Assembly: GCF_001650495.1 (NCBI RefSeq)
Contig: NZ_LWCS01000002.1
Location: 62,001 to 126,000, forward strand
Direction: 5' to 3'
Length of the DNA stretch: 64,000 bases
Source of the DNA: Mycolicibacterium iranicum
Lineage (GTDB): Bacteria > Actinomycetota > Actinomycetes > Mycobacteriales > Mycobacteriaceae
Shown here: piece by piece, positions 26,003 through 33,317 of the stretch
Layout: every line of letters begins with the position of its first letter
How positions within the stretch are numbered: the first letter of the stretch is position 1
Translations under genes and position numbers: made by a program
Notes under the pieces: model-generated
Database searches by the model: none
Seen by the model: only the letters and a program-made list of their open reading frames with translations
Told to the model about the DNA's origin: nothing

Positions 26003-28114
26003 TCAGCTAACCGAGTCGATCGCAGCAACGATGTTCGCGGGCGTGAACGGCAAGGCGTAGACCCTGACGCCCAGCGCAGCGGCCAGAGCATTGCCGATCG
26101 CCGCCGTCACCGGACCCTGCGTCGCCTCCCCGGCGCCGAGGGGCGGCTCGTCACGGCGGTCCAGCACGTGGACGTCGACTGCAGGCACCTGGGTGAACCG
26201 GACGATCGGATAGGACTCCCAATCGGTGCTGGTGACCGAATGCCGGTCGAAGCGAACCTGTTCCAGTAGCGACCAGCTGGCCGCCTGGATGGCGCCGCCT
26301 TCGAGCTGGTTGCGCACCCCGTCGGTGTTCACCACTCGCCCGACGTCGGCCACGATCGTGAGCCGGGAGACATTCAGGCGGTCCGTCGCTTGGACGTCGG
26401 CTACGACCGCGCAGTAGGAGCCTCGGTTCTTGTAGCGGCAGAACGCGATTCCTCGGCCGTGGCCGTCCGGAACCACGGCGCCCCAGCCGGCGATGTCGGC
26501 GACGGTGGTGAGCACCTCACGTGCGCGCGGGTCGGAGAGGTTGGCCAGGCGCAGCTCCAGCGGGTCGCGCCCTGCAGCGAGCGCCAACTCGTCGATGGTG
26601 GATTCGATGGCGAAAGTGTTGAGATGGCCGCCCAAAGAGCGAAGCGACGACGTCCGGATCGGCATGGTCAGCAGCCGGTGCACGGTCATGTCGACCCTGG
26701 CGACGTCATAGTAGGGCTCGGCGTTACGCGCGGATCCGTACCCGCGTTCGGCCGGCGGATCGACCGCAGGCGGCAGCATGTCGGCCCCCGCGCGGCGCGC
26801 TTCGGCCAGCATGGTGTTGGCAGGCGCATACCCCGGCCGCCCCGTGTGGCCGTTGGTCCACAGCTCGTAGGACCAGTCGGTGATCGTGCCGCCGTCGTCG
26901 ACGCTCGCTCTGACCTCGCCCACCATAGCGGGACCAAAGGGCTCCCAAGCGAATTCGTCGGCCCGGCTCCACTGCACACGCACATGCGTGCCGGGAATCT
27001 TCGTCGCCAGCAGCGCGGCGTCCATTGCGACATCGTCGGCGGCGTTGTGACCGTAGCTGCCCGGACCTTCGACGTGCTGGACCACGACCGCGTCGGGATC
27101 GAGACCCAGGGCGGCCGCGATCGCACGCCCCAGCGAGAACACACCCTGACTGTGGCTCCACACCTGGAGCCGGCCGCCTTCGAAGTGCGCCAGTGCGCAG
27201 CTCGGGCCGATTGATGCGTGGGCGAGGAACGGTCGGGCGAAGGTGCCCTCGACGACCACCGTTCCCTCGTCGTGGCGTGCGCCGTCGCAGCGGATCGTGC
27301 GAGTGTCGGCCTGTGTGGTCTGTAACCAGCGGGGCAGATCCTCTGCGTCGGGCAGCTCGATACCGGCCGACCAGGTCGCCGTGGCGGCCAGCTTCTCGGC
27401 GGCACGGGAGGCCTGCCCTTCCCGTCGGGCGACGACCGCCACGAAGTCGCCGTCCCGGACGACGGTCTCCACGCCGGGCATCGTCGAGATGTCCTTGAGC
27501 GCGGCGCTTTCGAGGTGAGCACCGATCCTCGGGGGGTGGACCACCCGCGCGTGCACCATGCCGGGGAAGTCGAGATCGTGGATGAAGCGTGGCCGGCCGA
27601 GCACCTTGGCAGGCAGATCGACACGAGCCAGGTCTTTCGACGTGGGCGGGGCCAGCGTGATCTCCAGCGCCGGATCGCCCACCTTGACATGCAGGTCGAC
27701 ATCAGCGGACAGTTCGGCGTATGTGCCGATCCGAGAGCCGTCAGGGGTCACGAAAACCCCGGACGTCAGCCGGATTTCGCCGGTGCTGCGCCCTGCCCTG
27801 CGGGCTGCCGCGCGCCGGTACAACTCGCGGGCCTCGGCGCACACGCGCGCAACCGCGGCGCCGGAGAATGTGATCGACAGGCTGCCCGCGGTGAGCCCTT
27901 CGTCCGGCGACGCTGCGGTGTTCGCCGCGACGGCGCTGACCATCTCGGGAGATACATCGAGCTCGTGGGCCGCGATCTGAGTGAGCGCCGTCAGAATCCC
28001 CTGTCCGAGTTCGACTTTGCCGACACGCAGCGCGAAGGTCCCGTCATCGTCGACGGTGAGCCACGTGGAGATCCAGGGATTGGCGACAAGCGAGGCTGGA
28101 AGCGGTGCTGTCAT
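26003..28114 (-). CDS. Molybdopterin-dependent hydroxylase large subunit (IorB/aldehyde oxidase type)
   Basis: The 703-residue protein is the molybdenum cofactor-binding subunit of a xanthine-oxidase-family hydroxylase, closest in layout to IorB/nicotinate dehydrogenase large subunits. Signs are GKVELGQGILTAL near residue 35, the KVLGRPRFIHDLDFPGMVHARVV block, HVEGPGSYGHNAADDVAMDAA, and the active-site Glu663 in GAGEATQGP. It would hydroxylate an N-heterocycle or aldehyde using water. Its ATG overlaps the stop of the 2Fe-2S subunit (28111-28114). No FAD subunit or cofactor-insertion chaperone is nearby. Confidence 0.9.
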   Translation of the reverse strand: MTAPLPASLVANPWISTWLTVDDDGTFALRVGKVELGQGILTALTQIAAHELDVSPEMVSAVAANTAASPDEGLTAGSLSITFSGAAVARVCAEARELYRRAAARRAGRSTGEIRLTSGVFVTPDGSRIGTYAELSADVDLHVKVGDPALEITLAPPTSKDLARVDLPAKVLGRPRFIHDLDFPGMVHARVVHPPRIGAHLESAALKDISTMPGVETVVRDGDFVAVVARREGQASRAAEKLAATATWSAGIELPDAEDLPRWLQTTQADTRTIRCDGARHDEGTVVVEGTFARPFLAHASIGPSCALAHFEGGRLQVWSHSQGVFSLGRAIAAALGLDPDAVVVQHVEGPGSYGHNAADDVAMDAALLATKIPGTHVRVQWSRADEFAWEPFGPAMVGEVRASVDDGGTITDWSYELWTNGHTGRPGYAPANTMLAEARRAGADMLPPAVDPPAERGYGSARNAEPYYDVARVDMTVHRLLTMPIRTSSLRSLGGHLNTFAIESTIDELALAAGRDPLELRLANLSDPRAREVLTTVADIAGWGAVVPDGHGRGIAFCRYKNRGSYCAVVADVQATDRLNVSRLTIVADVGRVVNTDGVRNQLEGGAIQAASWSLLEQVRFDRHSVTSTDWESYPIVRFTQVPAVDVHVLDRRDEPPLGAGEATQGPVTAAIGNALAAALGVRVYALPFTPANIVAAIDSVS

Positions 28115-28584
28115 GTCCCGGCCTCCGGTGTCGAACCTGCCGCAGCGAGCACGGCATCGATGAAGCGCACATGGGTTCCGCAGCGACACAGGTTGCGGTC
28201 CAGCGCCGCCGACACCTCGGCGCGGGTCGGCCGGGGGTTCTCGCGCAGCAGCGCGGTGGCACTGACGATGATGCCGCTGATGCAGTACCCGCACTGGCCG
28301 GCCTGCAACTCCAGGAACGCGGACTGGAGCGGGGTGGGGGCCTCGGGGCGTCCCAGCCCCGCGAGGGTGCGTACGTCACCGCGCACGTAGTCCACCGGGA
28401 TGTCACACGCAGGGGTCGGGCGCCCGCCGATCAGCACGAAGCACGCACCGCATTGGCCGAGTCCGCAGCCGAATTTGGGTGACTTGTCCCCGATGTCGTT
28501 GCGCAGGACTTCGAGCAGAGACGTGCCGGCGGGGACGTCGACGTCGTAGTCGCGGCCGTTGACGTTCACCCGGAACGTCGTCAT
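28111..28584 (-). CDS. (2Fe-2S)-binding subunit of molybdenum hydroxylase
   Basis: The 157-residue subunit has an N-terminal plant-type [2Fe-2S] domain (CGLGQCGACFVLIGG plus a later Cys) and a C-terminal helical [2Fe-2S] domain (GQCGYCISGIIV and NLCRCGTH). It carries electrons from the molybdenum site in the large subunit to an acceptor. Its ATG lies 1 nt after the stop of the upstream CMD-family gene and its stop overlaps the large-subunit start, so stoichiometric synthesis is likely. Confidence 0.95.
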   Translation of the reverse strand: MTTFRVNVNGRDYDVDVPAGTSLLEVLRNDIGDKSPKFGCGLGQCGACFVLIGGRPTPACDIPVDYVRGDVRTLAGLGRPEAPTPLQSAFLELQAGQCGYCISGIIVSATALLRENPRPTRAEVSAALDRNLCRCGTHVRFIDAVLAAAGSTPEAGT

Positions 28585-28585
28585 C

Positions 28586-29230
28586 TCAGCCGTGGCTCTG
28601 CGCTGCCCAGTAGTCGGGACCGGCCTTGCTCGCCGCGAGCTCCTCGGCTGTCCTGAAGCCAGGAGCCATCGACGCGGCAGTGCCGGCCATGTACTGGTGG
28701 TGGTCGATGCCGAGGAGCCGGATCCAGCTCTGCTGGCCGAATGTCAGCGAGATGAAGCACCCGAGCTCGACCAGCTCCTCTTCGGAGAAGTGTGCGTAGA
28801 GGCGGCCCCAGAGTGCGTCGAGATCCTGGTTTCCCCATGCGATCGATTCTGCGTAGGCCAGCGCCGCCTTCTGGCGGGCGTCGTAGAGATCGGAGGTCTC
28901 GAAGTTGAGCAGCTGGTCGTACTGCTGTTCCTGCAGTCCCGCCGTCGTGGCCTTCTCCGAGCGCTGGTTTCCGCAGAACTCGCACTTCACGGTGCGCGAG
29001 ATGTACACCCGGCAGAGGTCCTTGATCGCGTGGTCGACGATGCCGTTGTGGAACTGGGCCTTCCAGCTTTCTGCGAAGGCCCAGAAAGCCGCCGGGGAAT
29101 GCGCGCGGACAGCAGAACTCTCCGGCCGCGGCGTCCCGTGCTTGGCGCACCGCTCCATCTCGTCCTGCATACGCTCGTCCATCTGCTCGAAGGGCACATA
29201 GCTGATGCGCGGGGAATTGGCGGTGCTCAT
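28586..29230 (-). CDS. Carboxymuconolactone decarboxylase/AhpD-like protein
   Basis: This 214-residue helical protein carries a CxxC centre (CEFCGNQRS) and downstream ALAYAESIAWG and LVELGCFISLTFGQQSWIRLLG segments of the CMD/AhpD fold. Relatives are thiol peroxidase-type or lactone decarboxylases. It is the promoter-proximal gene of the LacI-controlled operon, so it probably handles a product or a peroxide side product of the hydroxylase. GGGAG lies 4 nt before the ATG. Confidence 0.82.
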   Translation of the reverse strand: MSTANSPRISYVPFEQMDERMQDEMERCAKHGTPRPESSAVRAHSPAAFWAFAESWKAQFHNGIVDHAIKDLCRVYISRTVKCEFCGNQRSEKATTAGLQEQQYDQLLNFETSDLYDARQKAALAYAESIAWGNQDLDALWGRLYAHFSEEELVELGCFISLTFGQQSWIRLLGIDHHQYMAGTAASMAPGFRTAEELAASKAGPDYWAAQSHG

Positions 29231-29251
29231 ATCGCTCCCTTACGGAGGGCT

Positions 29252-29265
29252 TGCAATCGATTGCA
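29252..29265. promoter_or_regulatory. Perfect palindromic LacI operator, TGCAATCGATTGCA
   Basis: A 14-bp perfect palindrome lies 22 bp upstream of the CMD-family ATG, in the gap divergent from the CPBP protease gene. It is the best copy of the sequence repeated before the lacI-type gene at 25895-25918 and has the central CG typical of LacI-family operators. Confidence 0.7.
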
Positions 29266-29347
29266 GTCCAGTATGTGCGCCCCCGGTCCTCCGGGTCAAG
29301 GGACAATCGCGACGAACGCTCGACGAGAACTACCGAACGGGCTTCGT

Positions 29348-29353
29348 TACCCT
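29348..29353 (+). promoter_or_regulatory. -10 box of the CPBP protease gene (leaderless type)
   Basis: TACCCT ends 7 nt before the ATG at 29361, with no Shine-Dalgarno sequence between. Confidence 0.4.
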
Positions 29354-29360
29354 GGCAGGC

Positions 29361-30014
29361 ATGGCTGACGTTGCGACTGCGCAACGGTTCCGATTTGTCG
29401 CCGAGTACGTCATCCTCTTCTTCGGCCTTGTCGGCGGATACGCGCTACTGGGCAGTCCCGGCAGCCCGATTCCGTTCCTGGTGGTGCTCGCCGGTGCCGC
29501 GTGGCTCTACCTGCGCCGAGAACCGACTTTCGACAGAGACAACCTGTGGCGCGCCGGCGCGGTCCGTGCCGAGCTGCCTTCGATCCTGAGGCTGTCGGCC
29601 GTGGTCGCCGTGACAATGGTTGTTGCAGTGGCTGTTTGGAGCCCCGATCGGCTGTTCGGGTTCCCCCGCGAGGAGCCGGTGATGTGGCTCGTCGTCGTCA
29701 TCCTCTATCCGCTGCTCTCGGTTTACCCGCAGGAGCTGCTGTTCCGCGCCTTCCTGATGCACCGGTACGCGCACGCATTCGGCAGCGGCACGGCAACGGC
29801 AGCCGCAAGTGCCGCGGCGTTCGGTTTCGCGCACATCATCTTCGGCACGGTGATGTCCGTCCTGCTCACGCTGGTTGCCGGGTGGATGTTCGCGCGCCGC
29901 TACCACCGCAGCCGGTCGTTGCTTGCGGCCTCCATCGAGCACGCACTGTTCGGTGTTCTGGCGTTCACGATCGGCCTGGGCCATCTCTTCTATCACGGCG
30001 CAGCGGACGGTTAG
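29361..30014 (+). CDS. CPBP family intramembrane glutamic protease
   Basis: The 217-residue membrane protein has five or more hydrophobic segments and the CPBP (CaaX protease / bacteriocin-processing) motifs: YPQELLFRAFL, where the usual EExxxR is QExxxR, FGFAHIIFG and IEHALFG. The second Glu and both His that define the active site remain. I start at the ATG 29361 in front of ADVATAQRF, with a leaderless-type -10. It is followed after 6 nt by the ceramidase-like gene, so they form an operon of two membrane enzymes. Confidence 0.86.
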   Translation: MADVATAQRFRFVAEYVILFFGLVGGYALLGSPGSPIPFLVVLAGAAWLYLRREPTFDRDNLWRAGAVRAELPSILRLSAVVAVTMVVAVAVWSPDRLFGFPREEPVMWLVVVILYPLLSVYPQELLFRAFLMHRYAHAFGSGTATAAASAAAFGFAHIIFGTVMSVLLTLVAGWMFARRYHRSRSLLAASIEHALFGVLAFTIGLGHLFYHGAADG

Positions 30015-30020
30015 GTCAAC

Positions 30021-30716
30021 GTGGAATACGTCGACAACTACTGCGAGCGGACAGCACCCGGGTTGTGGGGCGAACCGGTCAACGCCCTGACCAACCTCGC
30101 ATTCCTCGTCGCGTGCGGGTTCCTGCTCTACCTTTTGGTGCGCCGAGCCCGACGAGCGCCGCTCAGTATCTGGCTCCTCCCCATCACCACAGGCGCCGTC
30201 GGACTGTGCAGTCTGGCCTTCCACACCTTCGCGACCCGATTCACGGCGTTGCTCGACACGCTGTCGATCGCTGTCTTCATCGTGATCGCCGTCGCCGTGG
30301 CGGTGCACTGGGTATGGGCGGTGCGGTGGCGGTGGGCAGTGCTCACCGCACCCGCGTTTTTGGTGTTCGCCGCCGGACTCAGTGCGGGCCTAGCCGCATT
30401 CGGCGTCGTGCCCGTCCTAGGCGGTTACCTCACCGCCCTCATCACGCTCGCCGGGTTCGGCATCGCGATTCTCTTCACCGCGCCACGTGAACTGCGACAG
30501 CTCGGTATTCTTCTGCTCGGTGCCGCAGCGCTTTTCGCCGTATCACTTACCCTACGCACCTTGGACGCGCCGTTGTGCGAGGTGTTGCCGGTAGGAACAC
30601 ATTTCGTGTGGCACTGCCTCAATGCGGGGGTGTTGTTCCTCGTGAGCTACTCGGTGATCCGCAGCTTTCAGTTGCGAACCGACGTGTCGACCTTGGGAAC
30701 CTTCACCCGCGGGTAG
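30021..30716 (+). CDS. Ceramidase-like (CREST superfamily) membrane protein
   Basis: The 231-residue protein resembles alkaline ceramidases. It begins MEYVDNYCERTAPGLWGEPVNALTN in two parts typical of the family, has seven hydrophobic segments, the Ser-His-Asp set in SLAFHTFATRFTALLD and the HxxxH of THFVWHCLN. CREST enzymes are zinc-dependent amide hydrolases. Mycobacteria do not make typical sphingolipids, so the substrate is uncertain. GTG 30021 follows the protease stop by 6 nt. The last 49 nt overlap the convergent exported-protein gene. Confidence 0.82.
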   Translation: MEYVDNYCERTAPGLWGEPVNALTNLAFLVACGFLLYLLVRRARRAPLSIWLLPITTGAVGLCSLAFHTFATRFTALLDTLSIAVFIVIAVAVAVHWVWAVRWRWAVLTAPAFLVFAAGLSAGLAAFGVVPVLGGYLTALITLAGFGIAILFTAPRELRQLGILLLGAAALFAVSLTLRTLDAPLCEVLPVGTHFVWHCLNAGVLFLVSYSVIRSFQLRTDVSTLGTFTRG

Positions 30717-30904
30717 AGCTGATTGAGCCACGGATTGTTGCTGTCGCTGCCGGGGCCGTACTGGGGCCAACCGAAGCCACCTCCGTTGCCGTTCCCGTTG
30801 CCGCCGAAGGTCCACCCTGGCTGGGCCTGTGCGGGACCGGCAAAGCCGATGACCGCTGCGGAAAGTGCAGTTGCTGCAATGCCGATGAGTCCGATCTTCT
30901 TCAC
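30668..30904 (-). CDS. Small exported protein, paralogue A (78 aa)
   Basis: The protein has a classical signal peptide (MKKIGLIGIAATALSAAV to AQA, about 28 residues), a Gly/Asn-rich middle (FGGNGNGNGGGFGWP) and the C-terminal block NPWLNQLYPRVKVPKVDTS. The same C-terminal block and signal-peptide pattern occur in the 79-residue protein at 35501-35740. The pair flanks the topoisomerase operon. No domain is recognised. It uses GTG 30904. Its leader contains a strong hairpin, and its 3' end is antisense to the end of the ceramidase-like gene. Confidence 0.75.
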   Translation of the reverse strand: MKKIGLIGIAATALSAAVIGFAGPAQAQPGWTFGGNGNGNGGGFGWPQYGPGSDSNNPWLNQLYPRVKVPKVDTSVRN

Positions 30905-30933
30905 GGATCTCGCCTCGTTCCCGTTCCGAATCC

Positions 30934-30961
30934 GTGTCGGCGGGCAGTCACCCGCCGACAC
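30934..30961 (-). promoter_or_regulatory. Perfect 11-bp hairpin in the leader of paralogue A
   Basis: GTGTCGGCGGG and CCCGCCGACAC form a perfect stem with the 6-nt loop CAGTCA. It ends 29 nt before the GTG of the exported protein. There is no T-tract. It could be a leader stability element, an attenuator or a protein-binding palindrome. Confidence 0.5.
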
Positions 30962-30964
30962 CGA

Positions 30965-30979
30965 GTAGAACCGGTGGCG
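30965..30979 (-). repeat. 15-bp upstream block shared by both exported paralogues (copy A)
   Basis: The plus-strand AGTAGAACCGGTGGC matches AGTAGAACCAGTGGC at 35749-35763 in 14 of 15 positions. It lies 61 bp before the start of paralogue A and 9 bp before that of paralogue B. It may be a promoter core kept after duplication. Confidence 0.5.
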
Positions 30980-31274
30980 CAGCGGTTTGATTCCGTCGAT
31001 CTGCTCGGTGGCGGTCGCCACGACCTGCTCGGCGACCCGCGAGCAGTCGACCAGCGTGTGAGCCGCAAGGACTGCGCCGGTGAGGGCGATGCCGAGGCGG
31101 TTGGTTCCTGTGCGCCTCTCTCGTTTCCCACCTGGCCCTTTGCCGCCGGGGCCGGGACTCACAGGTTGCGACCGAAAACGTGCTACAGATCCCACACTCG
31201 GCCTCAACGACGGTGTCGCCTCGAGCGACTACCATTTCCCCGCCCCTTCCCTACGTCGAAGAAAAGGATCAGCA

Positions 31275-33308
31275 GTGAGTTACACCGCCGCCGACATCAC
31301 CGAGCTCGACGATGTCCAGCACACACGCCTGCGGCCGGCGGTCAACCTGGGACTCGACGTCCTCAACACTGCACTGCGCGAGATCGTCGACAACGCGATC
31401 GAAGAGGTCGCCGACCCGAGCCACGGCGGGTCGTGCGTCACGATCACCCTGCATGCGGACGGATCGGTGAGCGTCGCCGACGACGGCCGCGGCCTGCCTG
31501 TCGATTCCGATCCCGTCACGGGCAAGAACGGCATCGTCAAGACGTTGGGCACCGCCCGGGCCGGCGGGAAGTTCTCGGCGCATTCCGATGCCGCCAGCAC
31601 TGGCGCCGGTCTGAACGGGATCGGCGCCGCCGCAGCGGTTTTCATCTCCTCGCGGACCGACGTGACGGTGCGGCGGACCGGCAAGACCTACGTGCAGAGC
31701 TTCGGCGGTGGCTACCCTGGTGTGTTCGAGGGCAAAGAGTTCGACCCGCAGGCCCCGTTCACGCGCAACGACTCACAGAAGCTGCGGGGTGTCGGAAACC
31801 GTAAGCCGGACGCGCACGGCACGACGGTAAGGATCCTGTTCGACTCGGTGGTGGTGCCTGACTCCAGCGTGGACATCAATGAGGTCCTGCTCCGTGCGCA
31901 TGCCGCGGCGCGGATGTCCCCGGGGGTTCAACTCGTGGTGGCCGACGAGGGCTGGCCCGGCGACGACATCCGTCCGGAGCTGCTCGAGCCGTTCAACGGT
32001 CCCTGGGGCACCGAAACCCTGCTGGACCTGATGTGCGCGGCCGGCGACACCCCTGTTCCCAGCGTGCGGGCCGTGGTCGAGGGACGCGGTGAATACACCA
32101 CTGGCCGCGGTCCCACCCCGTTCCGCTGGTCGCTGACCGCAGGCCCGGCCGAACCGGCCACCGTGGCCGCGTTCTGCAACACCGTCCGCACCCCGGGCGG
32201 CGGATCCCATCTGACCGCCGCCGTGAAGGGGTTCTCCGAGGCACTGGCCGACCGCGCGTCCCGCATTCGGGACCTCGGGCTGGCCAAGGGTGAGGACGGC
32301 CCCGAGCCGCAGGACTTCGCCGCGGTCACGGCGCTCGCGGTCGACACCCGCGCCCCCGACGTCTCCTGGGATTCGCAGGCCAAGACCGCGGTGTCCTCAC
32401 GATCGCTCAACGTCGCAATGGCCCCGGATGTCGCTCGCAGCGTCACCATCTGGGCGGCCAACCCGGCCAACGGTGAAGCGGTGTCGCTGTGGGCCAAACT
32501 CGCACTGGAGTCGGCGCGGGCACGGCGCAGCGCCGAGGGCGCGAAGGCAAGGTCCCGCGCGGCGTCGAGGGCCAAGGGCCTGGGAACGAACCTGTCGCTG
32601 CCGCCGAAGCTGCTGCCCAGCCGGGAAACGGGTCGTGGGTCGGGCGCTGAACTCTTTCTGTGCGAGGGCGATTCGGCGCTGGGCACCATCAAGGCCGCGC
32701 GCGACGCCACCTTCCAGGCTGCCTTCCCGCTGAAAGGTAAGCCGCCCAACGTGTATGGCTTCACGGTCAGCAAGGCGCGCATCAAGGATGAGTTCGACTC
32801 GATCGAGCGGATCCTCGGCTGCGGGGTGCGGGACAACTGTGATCCCGAACTGTGCCGCTACGATCGGATCCTGTTCGCCTCCGACGCCGACCCCGACGGC
32901 GGCAACATCAACTCGAGTCTGATCTCGATGTTCCTGGACTTCTACCGGCCACTGGTGGAGGCGGGAATGGTGTACGTCACGCTGCCTCCGCTGTTCGTCG
33001 TCAAGGACGGTACCGAGCGCATCTACTGCCAGGACGAATCCGAGCGTGACACCGCAGTGGCCGAGTTGAAGTCCAGGTCCAAACGCAAGGTCGAGGTGCA
33101 GCGCAACAAGGGTCTCGGCGAGATGGACGCCGACGATTTCTGGAACACCGTGCTGGATCCGCAGCGACGCACCGTGATTCGAGTCCACCCCGACGATGAC
33201 GAGAAGAAGCTGCACCACACACTGTTCGGCGGGCCCCCGGAGGGTCGGCGTGCGTGGATGGCCGATATCGCCTCCCGCGTCGACACCTCCGCGCTGGACC
33301 TCACCTAG
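31275..33308 (+). CDS. Type II topoisomerase B subunit, non-gyrase (GyrB/ParE-like, TopoNM type)
   Basis: The 677-residue ATPase subunit has a GHKL domain (VDNAIEEV with Asn40, VADDGRGLP, GAGLNGIGAAA), a transducer (TPGGGSHLTAAV, and QAK370 in place of QTK), a TOPRIM domain (Glu464 in EGDSA, Asp537/Asp539/Asp541 in SDADPDGG) and the tail NKGLGEMDADDFW. Compared with gyrase the RPGMYIG motif reads RPAVNLG, GLHGVGAS reads GLNGIGAAA and EGDSAGG reads EGDSALG. This matches the second type II enzyme known from M. smegmatis (TopoNM) rather than housekeeping gyrase. GTG 31275 has AAGGA upstream. The A subunit begins 9 nt downstream. Confidence 0.92.
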   Translation: MSYTAADITELDDVQHTRLRPAVNLGLDVLNTALREIVDNAIEEVADPSHGGSCVTITLHADGSVSVADDGRGLPVDSDPVTGKNGIVKTLGTARAGGKFSAHSDAASTGAGLNGIGAAAAVFISSRTDVTVRRTGKTYVQSFGGGYPGVFEGKEFDPQAPFTRNDSQKLRGVGNRKPDAHGTTVRILFDSVVVPDSSVDINEVLLRAHAAARMSPGVQLVVADEGWPGDDIRPELLEPFNGPWGTETLLDLMCAAGDTPVPSVRAVVEGRGEYTTGRGPTPFRWSLTAGPAEPATVAAFCNTVRTPGGGSHLTAAVKGFSEALADRASRIRDLGLAKGEDGPEPQDFAAVTALAVDTRAPDVSWDSQAKTAVSSRSLNVAMAPDVARSVTIWAANPANGEAVSLWAKLALESARARRSAEGAKARSRAASRAKGLGTNLSLPPKLLPSRETGRGSGAELFLCEGDSALGTIKAARDATFQAAFPLKGKPPNVYGFTVSKARIKDEFDSIERILGCGVRDNCDPELCRYDRILFASDADPDGGNINSSLISMFLDFYRPLVEAGMVYVTLPPLFVVKDGTERIYCQDESERDTAVAELKSRSKRKVEVQRNKGLGEMDADDFWNTVLDPQRRTVIRVHPDDDEKKLHHTLFGGPPEGRRAWMADIASRVDTSALDLT

Positions 33309-33317
33309 GGAAATGTC

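Larger units (their letters stand above)
30905..31274. other. 370-bp divergent intergenic region
   Basis: This gap separates exported paralogue A (minus) from the topoisomerase B gene (plus). It holds a perfect 11-bp hairpin (30934-30961), a 15-bp block shared with paralogue B (30965-30979) and, near the right end, AAAAGGA just upstream of GTG 31275. Frames through it show no recognisable protein. Confidence 0.6.

Noticed and set aside
31080..31274. N-terminal extension of the topoisomerase B gene to 31080
   Set aside because: The extra 65 codons are Arg/Pro-rich and unlike any topoisomerase start; GTG 31275 has AAGGA upstream and begins the conserved region.
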